This document shows, piece by piece, positions 40,895 through 48,982 of a stretch of 64,000 bases of DNA. Below the pieces are notes generated by a model, which searched no databases, was not told the origin of the DNA, and worked only from the letters and a program-made list of their open reading frames with translations. Numbering within the stretch: position 1 is the first letter of the stretch; each line of letters starts with the position of its first letter. The translations under genes were made by a program, and so were the position numbers. This DNA is from an uncultured Eubacteriales bacterium (GTDB lineage: Bacteria; Bacillota; Clostridia; Christensenellales; Aristaeellaceae): contig CADAQZ010000001.1 in NCBI GenBank assembly GCA_902790175.1, positions 59,152 to 123,151 on the forward strand, in the 5' to 3' direction.

Positions 40895-43596
40895 TGCGCG
40901 TCACCTCCCATCCAGCGCTTGGCCTTCGCCACGAGGGCGTCCACGTCCGAGGGTCGAACGAGCAGCGGCGGGGTCTGCGCGGTGCCGCCCACGCAGAGGC
41001 TGCCGCCGTCCGGGGCGCTGACGGCGTCGATGTACGACGCGGACAGGCCCGAGCCCAGCAGCGCCCGTTCGCAGTCCAATAGCGGCGCGCCGTCCGACGC
41101 GCGCACGACCCTGCCGCCGCTCATTTTCGCGTCCTCCCCGCCAAAGGCCGTGACCGTCTGCCGCGCGGGCTCGCCCGTCGGCAGGTCCAGGAACCGCTGC
41201 ATCATCGCATCCCCGTCGCCGACCGCCACCTCCTCCAGCAGCGCGCCGCTTCGCGCGTCAAACCGGCAGATGACCTCAGATCGGGTAAAGCCGTCCGGGT
41301 TCGCCAGGTACAGCTCCACCCACACTTCGCTGGAATCCTCCGTGAAGCGCGCCCAATAGCCGAGCGGGCGGTAGTCCTCGTAGAGATCCTTGCGCCACAG
41401 CGCGCTTCCGGTGTCCGTCTCGAACACCACGAGCCCGTGGCTGTACTTGTTCGATACGATCAGGCCCAAGCTGCCGTCGGGCGATTCCTGCGGCATCGGG
41501 AAGTACGAGCCCGCCATCTCCTCCACGCGGAAGACGGTCTCGCCGGTGTCAGCGTCGATCTTCTCCAGGCCGATCCCGCTGTTCGTCTGCCGCCAGTAGG
41601 CGTCCCCCGCCGCGTTCATGCGGCCCGTCGTGAGGTCGCCCCAGTACTCGCCCCAGTCGCTCTCGTTGACCCAGACCAGCTCGCCCGTGACGGCGTCCCA
41701 CTTGGCGAAGTCCCCGTGGAAGTGCGTATACACGTACTTGCCGTCCGCGGAGTACGCCAGCGGCATGCCGCAGGGCATTTTCGGGTTGGTCAGCACCGCG
41801 CTCTCCGACAGCCCGGGGTCGCCGGTCCACGCCTCGCCGTACAGCTCCGCGCGGTCGTCGTAGACCAGTACGAAGCGCTTGCCGTCGCTCCCGCCGTCCC
41901 ACGCGGCCAGCCGCGCGCCCGCGGCGTCCCTCAACCTCCCCTTCTCGGCGCCGTCGTACAACGAGCACAGCCGCACGCCGTCCTCGCAGACGACGAGGAT
42001 TCTCCCGGCGTCGCGGCAGCAGTCCAGCGACAGGGCCGGGGAGTCGAGCCGCGCTTCCCAGAGCGTCTTGCCCGTCCCGGCCTCCAGGCAGCGCAGGCCG
42101 CCGTCGTCTGTAATTGTAAACAGCCGTTCGGAGCTGTAGTAGTAATACTGCACGAAGCGGTAGCCGCCCTCCGCCGTCCAGAGCTCGGAGCCGTCGCTCG
42201 TGGCGTAGACGCGCAGCGCGCCCGCATCGTCCACGACGGCAACCTGCCGGGCGTTGATGAACGACGCGGAGACGATCGCGCCCGCGCCTTGCAGCGTAGC
42301 GACGGCCTCGTTCTTCTCCGCGCTGAAGAGCGCGGCCACGGGCGCTTCGCCGCCGCGCCAGGCCAGCATCTTGCCCTTGTTGTCGGACTGGTCGTTGCGC
42401 ACGACGTTCTCAGCCATAAACAGCTCGCCGTTCAGCGTATATCGGCGCATCTCGGTGTCCCAGGTTTCGACATAGCTCAGCGGCTTGTCCGGGTCGTGGA
42501 ACACCGCGTACCCGGAGCTTCCGCTGTTGAGGCCCAGCACGTGACGGTAGCCCTCGGCCAGGCCCACCTCCACCGATTCGCGGATGGCGTCCGGAAGGTC
42601 CGCCGCGGGCGTGGACAGCTCGCCGTTCGAAAGGTTGAGCGCCGCGATGCCGTCGCCCGTCAGCGTCAACATCTCCGAGCGCGAGGAGAGGCGGTCGCAG
42701 CCGGTGGCGGCGAAGTCGAGCGGCGTGGTGCGCACGTGCCCGAAGGACGTTCCGTGGATGCACAGCGCGGTGCGCAACACGCACAGCAGGTCGTCCGATA
42801 TCGGCATTTCCCCGTGCAAGTCCTCTGGCAGGGCGTCGAGCGCCTCGCGGATTGCGCCGTCCACGTCGCCGTTCGAGAGCCGGTTGTCGCAGTTCTGCGC
42901 GGTGTAGGCCGCCTGGTTGAGCAGCGCGTTGTTGCGCTCGGTCACGGCCTCCTCCTGCGCCGCCCAGGCCGCCTCGGTAGCGACCTCTATCTTTCTGTTG
43001 TTGTCCGAAATGACGTTCGCGGTGCGGTTCGCGTAGAGCGCGAAGCCGAACACGCCCAGCGCCAGCGCCGCCGCGCCGCAGGCCAGCTGCCCCAGCCGAA
43101 AGCGCCTGTGGCACGCGAGCAGCGCGTCCGCATCCTCGCCCGTCATGCGCGAAAGCAGCGTGGGCACGCAGTCCTTCGCGGCGGACTTCAGGCCGCCCTC
43201 GCGCCCGCGGAGGTCCGCCACCGGCGAGATGTCCCGGATCTCCTCGGGCATCGAGGTCTCGGGCGTGCCCGAGACGAGCACCGGCAGGATGCGGTCCTTC
43301 CGCCCCAGCGCGATGTAGCGGCGGATCTCGCTGATGCACCAGCGCGACTGCGTGTAGTCCTCCGAACAGAGGGCGATCAGCCATTCGCTGTCCCGGAGCG
43401 CGTTCTCGATGTCCGCGCCGAGGTCGGAGCTCGTGGGCAGCTCGTCGGTGTCCCGGAACACGCGGCGCACCCGCGGCAGCGACGAGCGCCTTCCCGCGTG
43501 GAAGCCCTCCAGGCCGTGGCGGAGGACCCCCGCCACGGCGTTGTCCCGGTCGGTGTGCCGGTAGCTGATGAACGCCAGGTATCGCTTCAAGGCCAT
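40891..43596 (-). CDS. TIR - transmembrane - beta-propeller protein
   Basis: A 901-residue membrane protein. An N-terminal TIR domain (1-120) begins YLAFISYRHTDRD and contains RVFRDTDELPTSSDLGADIE, WLIALCSEDYTQSRWCISEI and DRILPVLVSGTPE. E90 in SRWCISE stands where NAD-cleaving bacterial TIRs have the catalytic glutamate. A helix at 170-189 crosses the membrane, a coiled coil follows (195-235), and residues 280-890 form propeller blades such as LRCLEAGTGKTLWEARLDS and KWDAVTGELVWVNE. GGAGG lies only two bases before the ATG but eight before a TTG three codons on, so TTG may be the true start. It is the first gene of a two-gene operon. Confidence 0.8.
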   Translation of the reverse strand: MALKRYLAFISYRHTDRDNAVAGVLRHGLEGFHAGRRSSLPRVRRVFRDTDELPTSSDLGADIENALRDSEWLIALCSEDYTQSRWCISEIRRYIALGRKDRILPVLVSGTPETSMPEEIRDISPVADLRGREGGLKSAAKDCVPTLLSRMTGEDADALLACHRRFRLGQLACGAAALALGVFGFALYANRTANVISDNNRKIEVATEAAWAAQEEAVTERNNALLNQAAYTAQNCDNRLSNGDVDGAIREALDALPEDLHGEMPISDDLLCVLRTALCIHGTSFGHVRTTPLDFAATGCDRLSSRSEMLTLTGDGIAALNLSNGELSTPAADLPDAIRESVEVGLAEGYRHVLGLNSGSSGYAVFHDPDKPLSYVETWDTEMRRYTLNGELFMAENVVRNDQSDNKGKMLAWRGGEAPVAALFSAEKNEAVATLQGAGAIVSASFINARQVAVVDDAGALRVYATSDGSELWTAEGGYRFVQYYYYSSERLFTITDDGGLRCLEAGTGKTLWEARLDSPALSLDCCRDAGRILVVCEDGVRLCSLYDGAEKGRLRDAAGARLAAWDGGSDGKRFVLVYDDRAELYGEAWTGDPGLSESAVLTNPKMPCGMPLAYSADGKYVYTHFHGDFAKWDAVTGELVWVNESDWGEYWGDLTTGRMNAAGDAYWRQTNSGIGLEKIDADTGETVFRVEEMAGSYFPMPQESPDGSLGLIVSNKYSHGLVVFETDTGSALWRKDLYEDYRPLGYWARFTEDSSEVWVELYLANPDGFTRSEVICRFDARSGALLEEVAVGDGDAMMQRFLDLPTGEPARQTVTAFGGEDAKMSGGRVVRASDGAPLLDCERALLGSGLSASYIDAVSAPDGGSLCVGGTAQTPPLLVRPSDVDALVAKAKRWMGGDAQ

Positions 43597-43721
43597 CGCC
43601 TCCGTATACTTCTGCCCGCGCGCTGAGGCGCGGACGCTGGTTATGGCTTTATTCTATCACAACGCGGGCGGTATGAAAAGGACGCGGCGCACACAAAATG
43701 CGCCTTTTCATTCAAAATCCA

Positions 43722-43752
43722 TTGACTTAGAGTGAACTTGAAGGTATATAAT
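43722..43752 (+). promoter_or_regulatory. MerR-type promoter of the alcohol dehydrogenase
   Basis: TTGACT (43722-43727) and TATAAT (43747-43752) are 19 bases apart, two more than optimal, and the spacer is filled by the imperfect palindrome CTTAGAGT-GA-ACTTGAAG (43726-43743). This is the layout on which MerR-family activators twist DNA; AdhR of Bacillus controls an alcohol dehydrogenase through a similar CTTAAAG-type site. A 17-base reading to TATATA is an alternative. Confidence 0.65.
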
Positions 43753-43829
43753 GATATAAAAGCGGCTCGCGGCTGATGAAAGGCCGTTTGCCGCACAACG
43801 CATACGAGATCATTGAAGGAGGATGCCCT

Positions 43830-45008
43830 ATGTTCGCTTTCAAGTACTTTACCCCCACCAAGGTGGTGTTCGGCAGGGACACGGAAAAGCAGGTCGCCGA
43901 CCTGATCCGCGAATTCGGCGGCACGAAGGTGCTCATCCACTACGGCGGCGGAAGCGTCGTGCGCTCGGGACTGTTGAAGCGCGTGACGGACGCGCTCGAC
44001 GCGGCGGGGATCGCCTACGTCACGCTGGGCGGCGCGGTGCCGAACCCGCGGCTGAGCCTCGTGTACGAGGGCATCGAGCTTTGCAAGCGCGAGGGCGTGG
44101 ACTTTTTGCTGGGCGTGGGCGGCGGCAGCGCCGTCGACTCGGCCAAGGCCATCGGCTACGGCGTCTACAACGGCGGCGACGTGTGGGACTTCTACGACTA
44201 CAAGCGCAAAGCCGAGGGCTGCCTGCCGCTGGGCGTGATCATGACCATCGCCGCCACGGGCAGCGAGATGAGCGATTCCTCCGTGATCACGAAGGAGGAT
44301 GGGCTCATCAAGCGCGGCTACAGCAGCGACTTCGGCCGCCCGAAGTTCGCCATCATGAATCCGGAGCTCACGATGACGCTGCCAGACTACCAGACCGCCT
44401 GCGGCTGCACCGACATACTGATGCACACGATGGAGCGCTATTTCACAAACGGCGGCAACATGGAGATCACCGACGCCATCGCCGAGGGCCTGATGCGCAC
44501 CGTGATGGCGAACGCCGAGATCCTGGTAAAGGACCCGAAGGACTACGACGCGCGCGCCGAGGTGATGTGGGCGGGCAGCCTCTCGCACAACGGGCTGACC
44601 GGCTGCGGCAACGACGGCGGCGACTGGATGACGCACAAGCTGGAGCACGAGCTCGGCGCGCTCTACGACGTGGCGCACGGCGCGGGCCTCGCCGCCATCT
44701 GGGGCAGCTGGGCGCGCTACGTCTATAAAAACTGCCTGCCGCGCTTCAAGCGCTTTGCCGTGAACGTGATGGGCGTCGAGCCCGCGGGCTCGGATGAGGA
44801 TATCGCGCTGAAGGGCATCGAGGCGCTGGAGGCGTTCTTCCGCCGCATCCACATGCCCACGAACCTGCGCGAGTTGGGCGTGAACGCCACCGACGAAGAC
44901 CTCGTCACGATGGCGCACAAGTGCGCCGTGGGCGTGGGCGGCGCGAAGGGCTCCGCGCGGCTTCTGAACGAGGCGGACATGCTGGCCATCTTCCGCGCGA
45001 GCGTGTGA
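43830..45008 (+). CDS. iron-containing alcohol dehydrogenase (butanol dehydrogenase type)
   Basis: A 392-residue group III alcohol dehydrogenase, reducing an aldehyde with NAD(P)H. The opening KYFTPTKVVFGRDTEKQV, the nucleotide loop GVGGGSAVDSAKAIGYG and ATGSEMSDSSVITKE are typical of the YugJ/BdhA branch. Metal ligands lie in CGCTDILMHTMERYF (Asp, His) and further on in ALYDVAHGAGLAAI (His). AAGGAGG sits seven bases before the ATG; an earlier in-frame start lacks a site. It is monocistronic under a MerR-type promoter, so aldehyde detoxification is likely alongside fermentation. Confidence 0.88.
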   Translation: MFAFKYFTPTKVVFGRDTEKQVADLIREFGGTKVLIHYGGGSVVRSGLLKRVTDALDAAGIAYVTLGGAVPNPRLSLVYEGIELCKREGVDFLLGVGGGSAVDSAKAIGYGVYNGGDVWDFYDYKRKAEGCLPLGVIMTIAATGSEMSDSSVITKEDGLIKRGYSSDFGRPKFAIMNPELTMTLPDYQTACGCTDILMHTMERYFTNGGNMEITDAIAEGLMRTVMANAEILVKDPKDYDARAEVMWAGSLSHNGLTGCGNDGGDWMTHKLEHELGALYDVAHGAGLAAIWGSWARYVYKNCLPRFKRFAVNVMGVEPAGSDEDIALKGIEALEAFFRRIHMPTNLRELGVNATDEDLVTMAHKCAVGVGGAKGSARLLNEADMLAIFRASV

Positions 45009-45058
45009 GGGCGCGAACAGGGTGGTTTAAGAGCGGAAAGATTTGTTTTCCATAAATA

Positions 45059-45120
45059 GTAGGGGCGGCGTTGCGCCGCCCCTACTGGCACTTGGGTGGA
45101 CAGCGCAACGCCGCCCCTAC
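45059..45120. repeat. GTAGGGGCGGCG inverted repeat element
   Basis: An 18-base arm GTAGGGGCGGCGTTGCGC (45059-45076) has its exact complement at 45103-45120. The first arm continues into a tight self-complement (to 45085). The element follows the dehydrogenase gene and may end its transcript. Confidence 0.75.
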
Positions 45121-45147
45121 GGGAAATGTGTGCGGAAGCCGCCATCC

Positions 45148-45179
45148 ACTCCTAACTCCTAACTCCTAACTCCTAACTC
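45148..45179. repeat. heptamer tandem repeat (ACTCCTA)n
   Basis: Four exact copies of ACTCCTA (45148-45175) and a partial fifth, then more CT-rich sequence to 45203. It touches the palindromic element, so both may belong to one composite repeat. Nothing coding lies in 45009-45205. Confidence 0.8.
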
Positions 45180-45205
45180 ACTATTTCTACTCCCTACTCC
45201 CTTAT

Positions 45206-46372
45206 TCAAGCGGGCGTCTGGGTGTCGTCCGCGTCCGGGCGGGAATCCCGCATCGGCACGCGCGCGAGCAACTCCTGCTTGAGGTCGTTGATGGTCAGGC
45301 CCGTACCGATGCTCAGGAACTGGCCGATCATCCGAAGCGCCAGCGCGCGCTGTTCCTTGGGCACGTTGTCCTGCAGCTTGCGCATCGCCGAGAGCAGCAT
45401 GGCCTTGTTCGCCATGATGTCGTGCGTCGTCTGCATGCCTGTGGCCTCCAGGAGCCCGAACACGATCTGCACCAGCAGCCGCCGGTTCTCTACGCTCTGC
45501 ACCTTCAGCCACTCCAGGATCGCGGCCTCCATGCGCAGGCTGCTGGCGGCGCGCTGCGGCTTCGTGACGAAATGGTTGCCCAGCACCTGCCAGGAGAAGC
45601 CGTCGTGCTGCATGATGCCGAAGGCGTCGCTCTCCACCACGCGCTGGCGCGCCTCGTTGCGCATCAACACGCCCACGACGCTGCCCTCGGGCACGGTGGA
45701 CTGGATCAGCGGCACCACGCGCTTGTAGTCCTCGGAGGCAATAAAGGCATCCAGGAAGCCGGGGCCGTCGTTGTTGTAGACGGCTTGGATGCGCGCGCGG
45801 ACCTCGGGTTTACACTTCGCCGCCGCGAACATCGCCAGGTTCCCGCCCTTCGAGTGGCCGCCGATCATCAGCGGCGCGTCGCAGCTCCCCCATCGCTCGT
45901 TCAGGTAGGCCACGGCCCGCCGCTGGCCCTCCGTCTCGGGCGAATAGCTGAGCACGAAGTCCTCCTTCCAGCCGACGATGGTGCTGTCGGTGCCCCGGTA
46001 GGCGACAAACGCCGCGCCGCCGGGCAGCAGGAACGACACGATGGCCAGCTGGAGGTCGAAGGCCTGGTCCACGTCGTTGTGGTAGTGCGCCATGCGCATG
46101 CCGGCGTAGCGCGGGGCCTGGCCCGCCAGGTCGAGAAGCCGCGGGATCTGCCGCGTGAAGTCCTTGCGCGCGTCTGTCTCCTGGGCCGGGTGCAGCGCGC
46201 GAAACTGCGCCGCCACGCGGTCGATCGAAACGGCGTCGCCGCTGTCGGGGACGATCCCGGAGAAGTCCTCGTAGGCGAGCTCGGTCAGGATCAGCGCGTC
46301 CACCTCGTTGAACGGGTCGAGCGAAAGCGGCACGTCGCCGCGCCAGAGCAGATAATCGATGATGTTGGCCAT
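45206..46372 (-). CDS. Mbeg1-like (DUF2974) lipase-fold protein
   Basis: A 388-residue protein of the Mbeg1/DUF2974 group, an alpha/beta-hydrolase resembling class 3 lipases. FVAYRGTDSTIVGWKEDFVL precedes the nucleophile elbow MIGGHSKGGNLAMFAA, and VYNNDGPGFLD follows, as in family members. Cytoplasmic; activity unproven. GGAGG lies before the ATG. It follows the YwaF-like gene by 33 bases and probably shares its promoter. Confidence 0.85.
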   Translation of the reverse strand: MANIIDYLLWRGDVPLSLDPFNEVDALILTELAYEDFSGIVPDSGDAVSIDRVAAQFRALHPAQETDARKDFTRQIPRLLDLAGQAPRYAGMRMAHYHNDVDQAFDLQLAIVSFLLPGGAAFVAYRGTDSTIVGWKEDFVLSYSPETEGQRRAVAYLNERWGSCDAPLMIGGHSKGGNLAMFAAAKCKPEVRARIQAVYNNDGPGFLDAFIASEDYKRVVPLIQSTVPEGSVVGVLMRNEARQRVVESDAFGIMQHDGFSWQVLGNHFVTKPQRAASSLRMEAAILEWLKVQSVENRRLLVQIVFGLLEATGMQTTHDIMANKAMLLSAMRKLQDNVPKEQRALALRMIGQFLSIGTGLTINDLKQELLARVPMRDSRPDADDTQTPA

Positions 46373-46405
46373 TTCAGGCGCCTCCGTCCATTCTCTTCCG
46401 CCAGT

Positions 46406-47197
46406 TTATGCCGGCTTCCTGCCCGATACGAGCGCCTTCAGCTTTTCAACGCCCGTGATCACGAGCATCACTACCAGCATGTACGCGGCCAGTATCAGCA
46501 GGCAGGGGATCAGGTACAAGAACGGCGCGGGGAGGAATTTGTGGAACAGCTCCAGGATGGCGTTGCCCTCCGTCTCGACGGAGAAGAAGTAGTTGGCGTT
46601 CGCGTTCAGACCCGTCCAGCGCAGCAGCAGGCTGATGCCGCAGGCCGCCAGCGCAATCACGAACAGCGCCAGCGCCGACAGGGGCAGGTCGCTGAACTTC
46701 GGCTTGTAGAGCCCGAGCGTCGCCAGCGCGAGGCCCTCGACGATGATGGCAAAGTGGGTGCCGTAGAAGCCGATCATTCGCGGCAGCAGCAGCGAATAGC
46801 CGTCGAAGCCCAGGCCCGGCATGGCGATGGCCATCGCCGCGCCCAGCACGCCCACGAAGAAGCAGAAGCTCATCAGCGCGCGCTTGTTCCAGTGCACGGC
46901 GATCGGGATCAAAATCATGTTGATGTTGCACAGCTGCAGCGGCAGCTCGCCCCACCAGTTGAAGCCGCCGATCTCCGCCGCGACCCGGTCGAATTCCTTG
47001 TCGACGGAGAGGAAGCCCTTGTACACGAAGAAGCCGACCATCGTCACGATGCTGGCGATGATGAGCACGCGCCGCCGCGTCTCCTCGCTGCGCTTGCGCA
47101 GGAGCACGGTCGCGACGACGAGCAGGGCGAGGAACGCCAGGACGACGCACCAGAACGTTCCGTTGAAGGGGCTCATGATCCAAATATCAGCGTGCAT
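46406..47197 (-). CDS. YwaF / TIGR02206 family membrane protein
   Basis: A 263-residue protein with six or seven membrane helices. WWGELPLQLCNINMILIPIA and MIGFYGTHFAIIVEGLAL are the two conserved cores of the TIGR02206 (Bacillus YwaF, TP0381) family, whose function is unknown though its fold is shared with eukaryotic TMEM164 acyltransferase. The cysteine and histidine in those cores may be catalytic. It has its own promoter and likely forms an operon with the lipase-fold gene. Confidence 0.85.
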   Translation of the reverse strand: MHADIWIMSPFNGTFWCVVLAFLALLVVATVLLRKRSEETRRRVLIIASIVTMVGFFVYKGFLSVDKEFDRVAAEIGGFNWWGELPLQLCNINMILIPIAVHWNKRALMSFCFFVGVLGAAMAIAMPGLGFDGYSLLLPRMIGFYGTHFAIIVEGLALATLGLYKPKFSDLPLSALALFVIALAACGISLLLRWTGLNANANYFFSVETEGNAILELFHKFLPAPFLYLIPCLLILAAYMLVVMLVITGVEKLKALVSGRKPA

Positions 47198-47253
47198 GGT
47201 TTTTCACTCTCTTTGGTTGTTTTTCGGGGAGCGCCGCAGGTGTCCCTCATACT

Positions 47254-47282
47254 ATTGTAATCGATTTGCCCGCCCGCGTCAA
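47254..47282 (-). promoter_or_regulatory. promoter of the YwaF-like operon
   Basis: Minus strand TTGACG, 17 bases, TACAAT, with a leader of about 50 bases before the ATG at 47197. It lies directly after the stop of the glycosidase gene. Confidence 0.65.
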
Positions 47283-47293
47283 TTCCAATGAAC

Positions 47294-48814
47294 TTACGGT
47301 TCTTCCCGCACGAGCCGCACGGCCATCCATGGCCGCGCGCCGAGCGCCACGCGAAAGCGGCCCTCGACCACGCCCGCGTCCGTCGTCGTCATGTTCCAGG
47401 TGTCGATCACCGTCGCGTGCCAGCGGCCCGGGACGTTGAAGTCGCGGTAGGCGGGACGCATGAAGCTGTAGTAGTACAGGCGCATATCGCCCTCGTGGCC
47501 GCGCGCCGCGGGCACGGCGCACACCTCGTCCCAGTCCCGGCCCTCATAGGGCTTGAGCATGCCGCCGGGCACCTCGGCCAGCATCTTCGCCAGGAACGCG
47601 ATGCGCGCGGGGCTCTCGCCGCGAAGCTGTCCGCCGTGCGACCACCACAGCTTGCCGCTCGGGTGCAGGTACGTCTCGCCGTGGCCAGGATAGCCGCCGC
47701 GCAGCGCCGTCTCCCAGAAGCGGCGGGTCATCTCCTCGCCGGTCAGGCTGCCCCAGCCATAGGGGATGTCACCCTCGTAGGCCATCTCGTCGATCACGAC
47801 GGGCTTGCGCCAGCGCTCGCGCCATGCGTCCGTCAGCTCCGCCGACAGGTACAGGTGCGTGCGCTGGATGCTGCAGTGCGTCACCCACGGGCGGCTGAAG
47901 TCGTACAGGTGCAGGCAGTTGTGGATCGAGCGCAGGTGGCGGTATGGGTCGGCCTCGACGAGCACGGCGGCGATGTCCTCCCAGTCGCGCGGCGACTTTT
48001 TCAGGATGTCGTACTCGTTCGCCAGCGACCACCACACGTTCCGATACGCGGAAAACCGCGCCGCGGCGTAGCGCACATAGCGCGCGTCGGCCTCCTTCGT
48101 CATGCGGGAGAAGCCCCAGCGATCGTAGGGGTGGAACAGGATCAGGTCCGCCTCGACGCCCCTCTCGCGCAGGCCCTCGATGCAGCGCTCCAGCCGCCTG
48201 AAGTGGGCCGGGTTGAAGCGCTCGAAGTCCCAGGCGTTGCCCGCGCTGTCCGGGCCGTAGTCCCAGAAGTTCTCCTCATTGAGCACCGACGAATCCATCG
48301 GCGTGCCCTCGAAGGGATAGGTCTGCGGCTCGTCCAGGTTGTAGGCGTAGTGCTTGGGGAACACGCAGAAGCGCAGCTTGTTGAACGGGCTTTCAGCGAG
48401 CGCCTCCAGCGTCGCGTCGATCTGCGCGTCGCCCTGCATGGCCCAGGCGTAGCAGGTCGTGCCCAGGCTGATGTAGGGGGCGCCGTCCTCGTAGGCGAAG
48501 TGCCACGTGTCGCGGACGCGCACCGGGCCGTGGTTGCCGCGCGTCGCCGGCAGCGCGGTGAAAGCGCCTTCGGGCTCATCGACGTCGAAGCTGGCCGAGA
48601 CCCTGTAGCGATACGTCCCCTCGAACGAGGGCATGAAGCGCACGCGGTAGACGCCGCTGCCGTCGTAGAAGCCCTCGACGGCGACGCGCTCCCCCGCGCC
48701 CTCAAACTCAGCCCGGACCCACTGGTCGACAAAGGGATTGCCCTCCTCCGGTCCATGACACGACCACTCGAACACGCCCCAGCGCTCCACCTCGCGCGCA
48801 ACGCCCTTCATCAT
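47294..48814 (-). CDS. GH-A clan glycosidase with DUF5060 and DUF5605 domains
   Basis: A 506-residue cytoplasmic glycoside hydrolase. The beta-sandwich N-terminal DUF5060 spans about 1-85 (RFMPSFEGTYRYRVSASFDV), a barrel follows (WHFAYEDGAPYISLGTTCYA, LILFHPYDRWGFSR, WWSLANEYDILKKSPRDWED with the putative acid/base glutamate, RKPVVIDEMAYEG with the nucleophile), and a DUF5605-like beta domain closes. Relatives cleave rhamnogalacturonan side chains or glycans; substrate unknown. ATG at 48814 sits after GGGAGGGGAGG. Lying downstream of an importer operon, it probably processes the imported oligosaccharide. Confidence 0.82.
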   Translation of the reverse strand: MMKGVAREVERWGVFEWSCHGPEEGNPFVDQWVRAEFEGAGERVAVEGFYDGSGVYRVRFMPSFEGTYRYRVSASFDVDEPEGAFTALPATRGNHGPVRVRDTWHFAYEDGAPYISLGTTCYAWAMQGDAQIDATLEALAESPFNKLRFCVFPKHYAYNLDEPQTYPFEGTPMDSSVLNEENFWDYGPDSAGNAWDFERFNPAHFRRLERCIEGLRERGVEADLILFHPYDRWGFSRMTKEADARYVRYAAARFSAYRNVWWSLANEYDILKKSPRDWEDIAAVLVEADPYRHLRSIHNCLHLYDFSRPWVTHCSIQRTHLYLSAELTDAWRERWRKPVVIDEMAYEGDIPYGWGSLTGEEMTRRFWETALRGGYPGHGETYLHPSGKLWWSHGGQLRGESPARIAFLAKMLAEVPGGMLKPYEGRDWDEVCAVPAARGHEGDMRLYYYSFMRPAYRDFNVPGRWHATVIDTWNMTTTDAGVVEGRFRVALGARPWMAVRLVREEP

Positions 48815-48894
48815 GTCGCCGCGCCTCCCCTCCCGCCGCGAACCGCGGCGCTTGTTGTCATTCTGATGATACCACATCCCGCTCCATTTTTCCA

Positions 48895-48921
48895 GTAGGG
48901 ACGCCATCATTGGCGTCCGCG
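48895..48921. repeat. solo arm of the GTAGGGACGCC repeat
   Basis: Matches the left arm at 12861-12885 with one change in the centre and keeps the inner palindrome. It has no partner arm and is followed by T8 (48923-48930). Confidence 0.75.
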
Positions 48922-48937
48922 ATTTTTTTTACACGGA

Positions 48938-48967
48938 AAGGGGACGCTCCGTGCGGAGCGTCCCCTT
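48938..48967 (-). terminator. terminator of the importer operon
   Basis: Perfect 13-pair stem AAGGGGACGCTCC with its complement and a GTGC loop, 16 bases after the binding-protein stop codon on the minus strand. Confidence 0.7.
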
Positions 48968-48982
48968 GCGTCTATCTGTCGA

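Noticed and set aside
45148-45179. CRISPR or regulatory iterons
   Set aside because: Seven-base units without spacers or replication genes nearby; a simple tandem repeat explains it.
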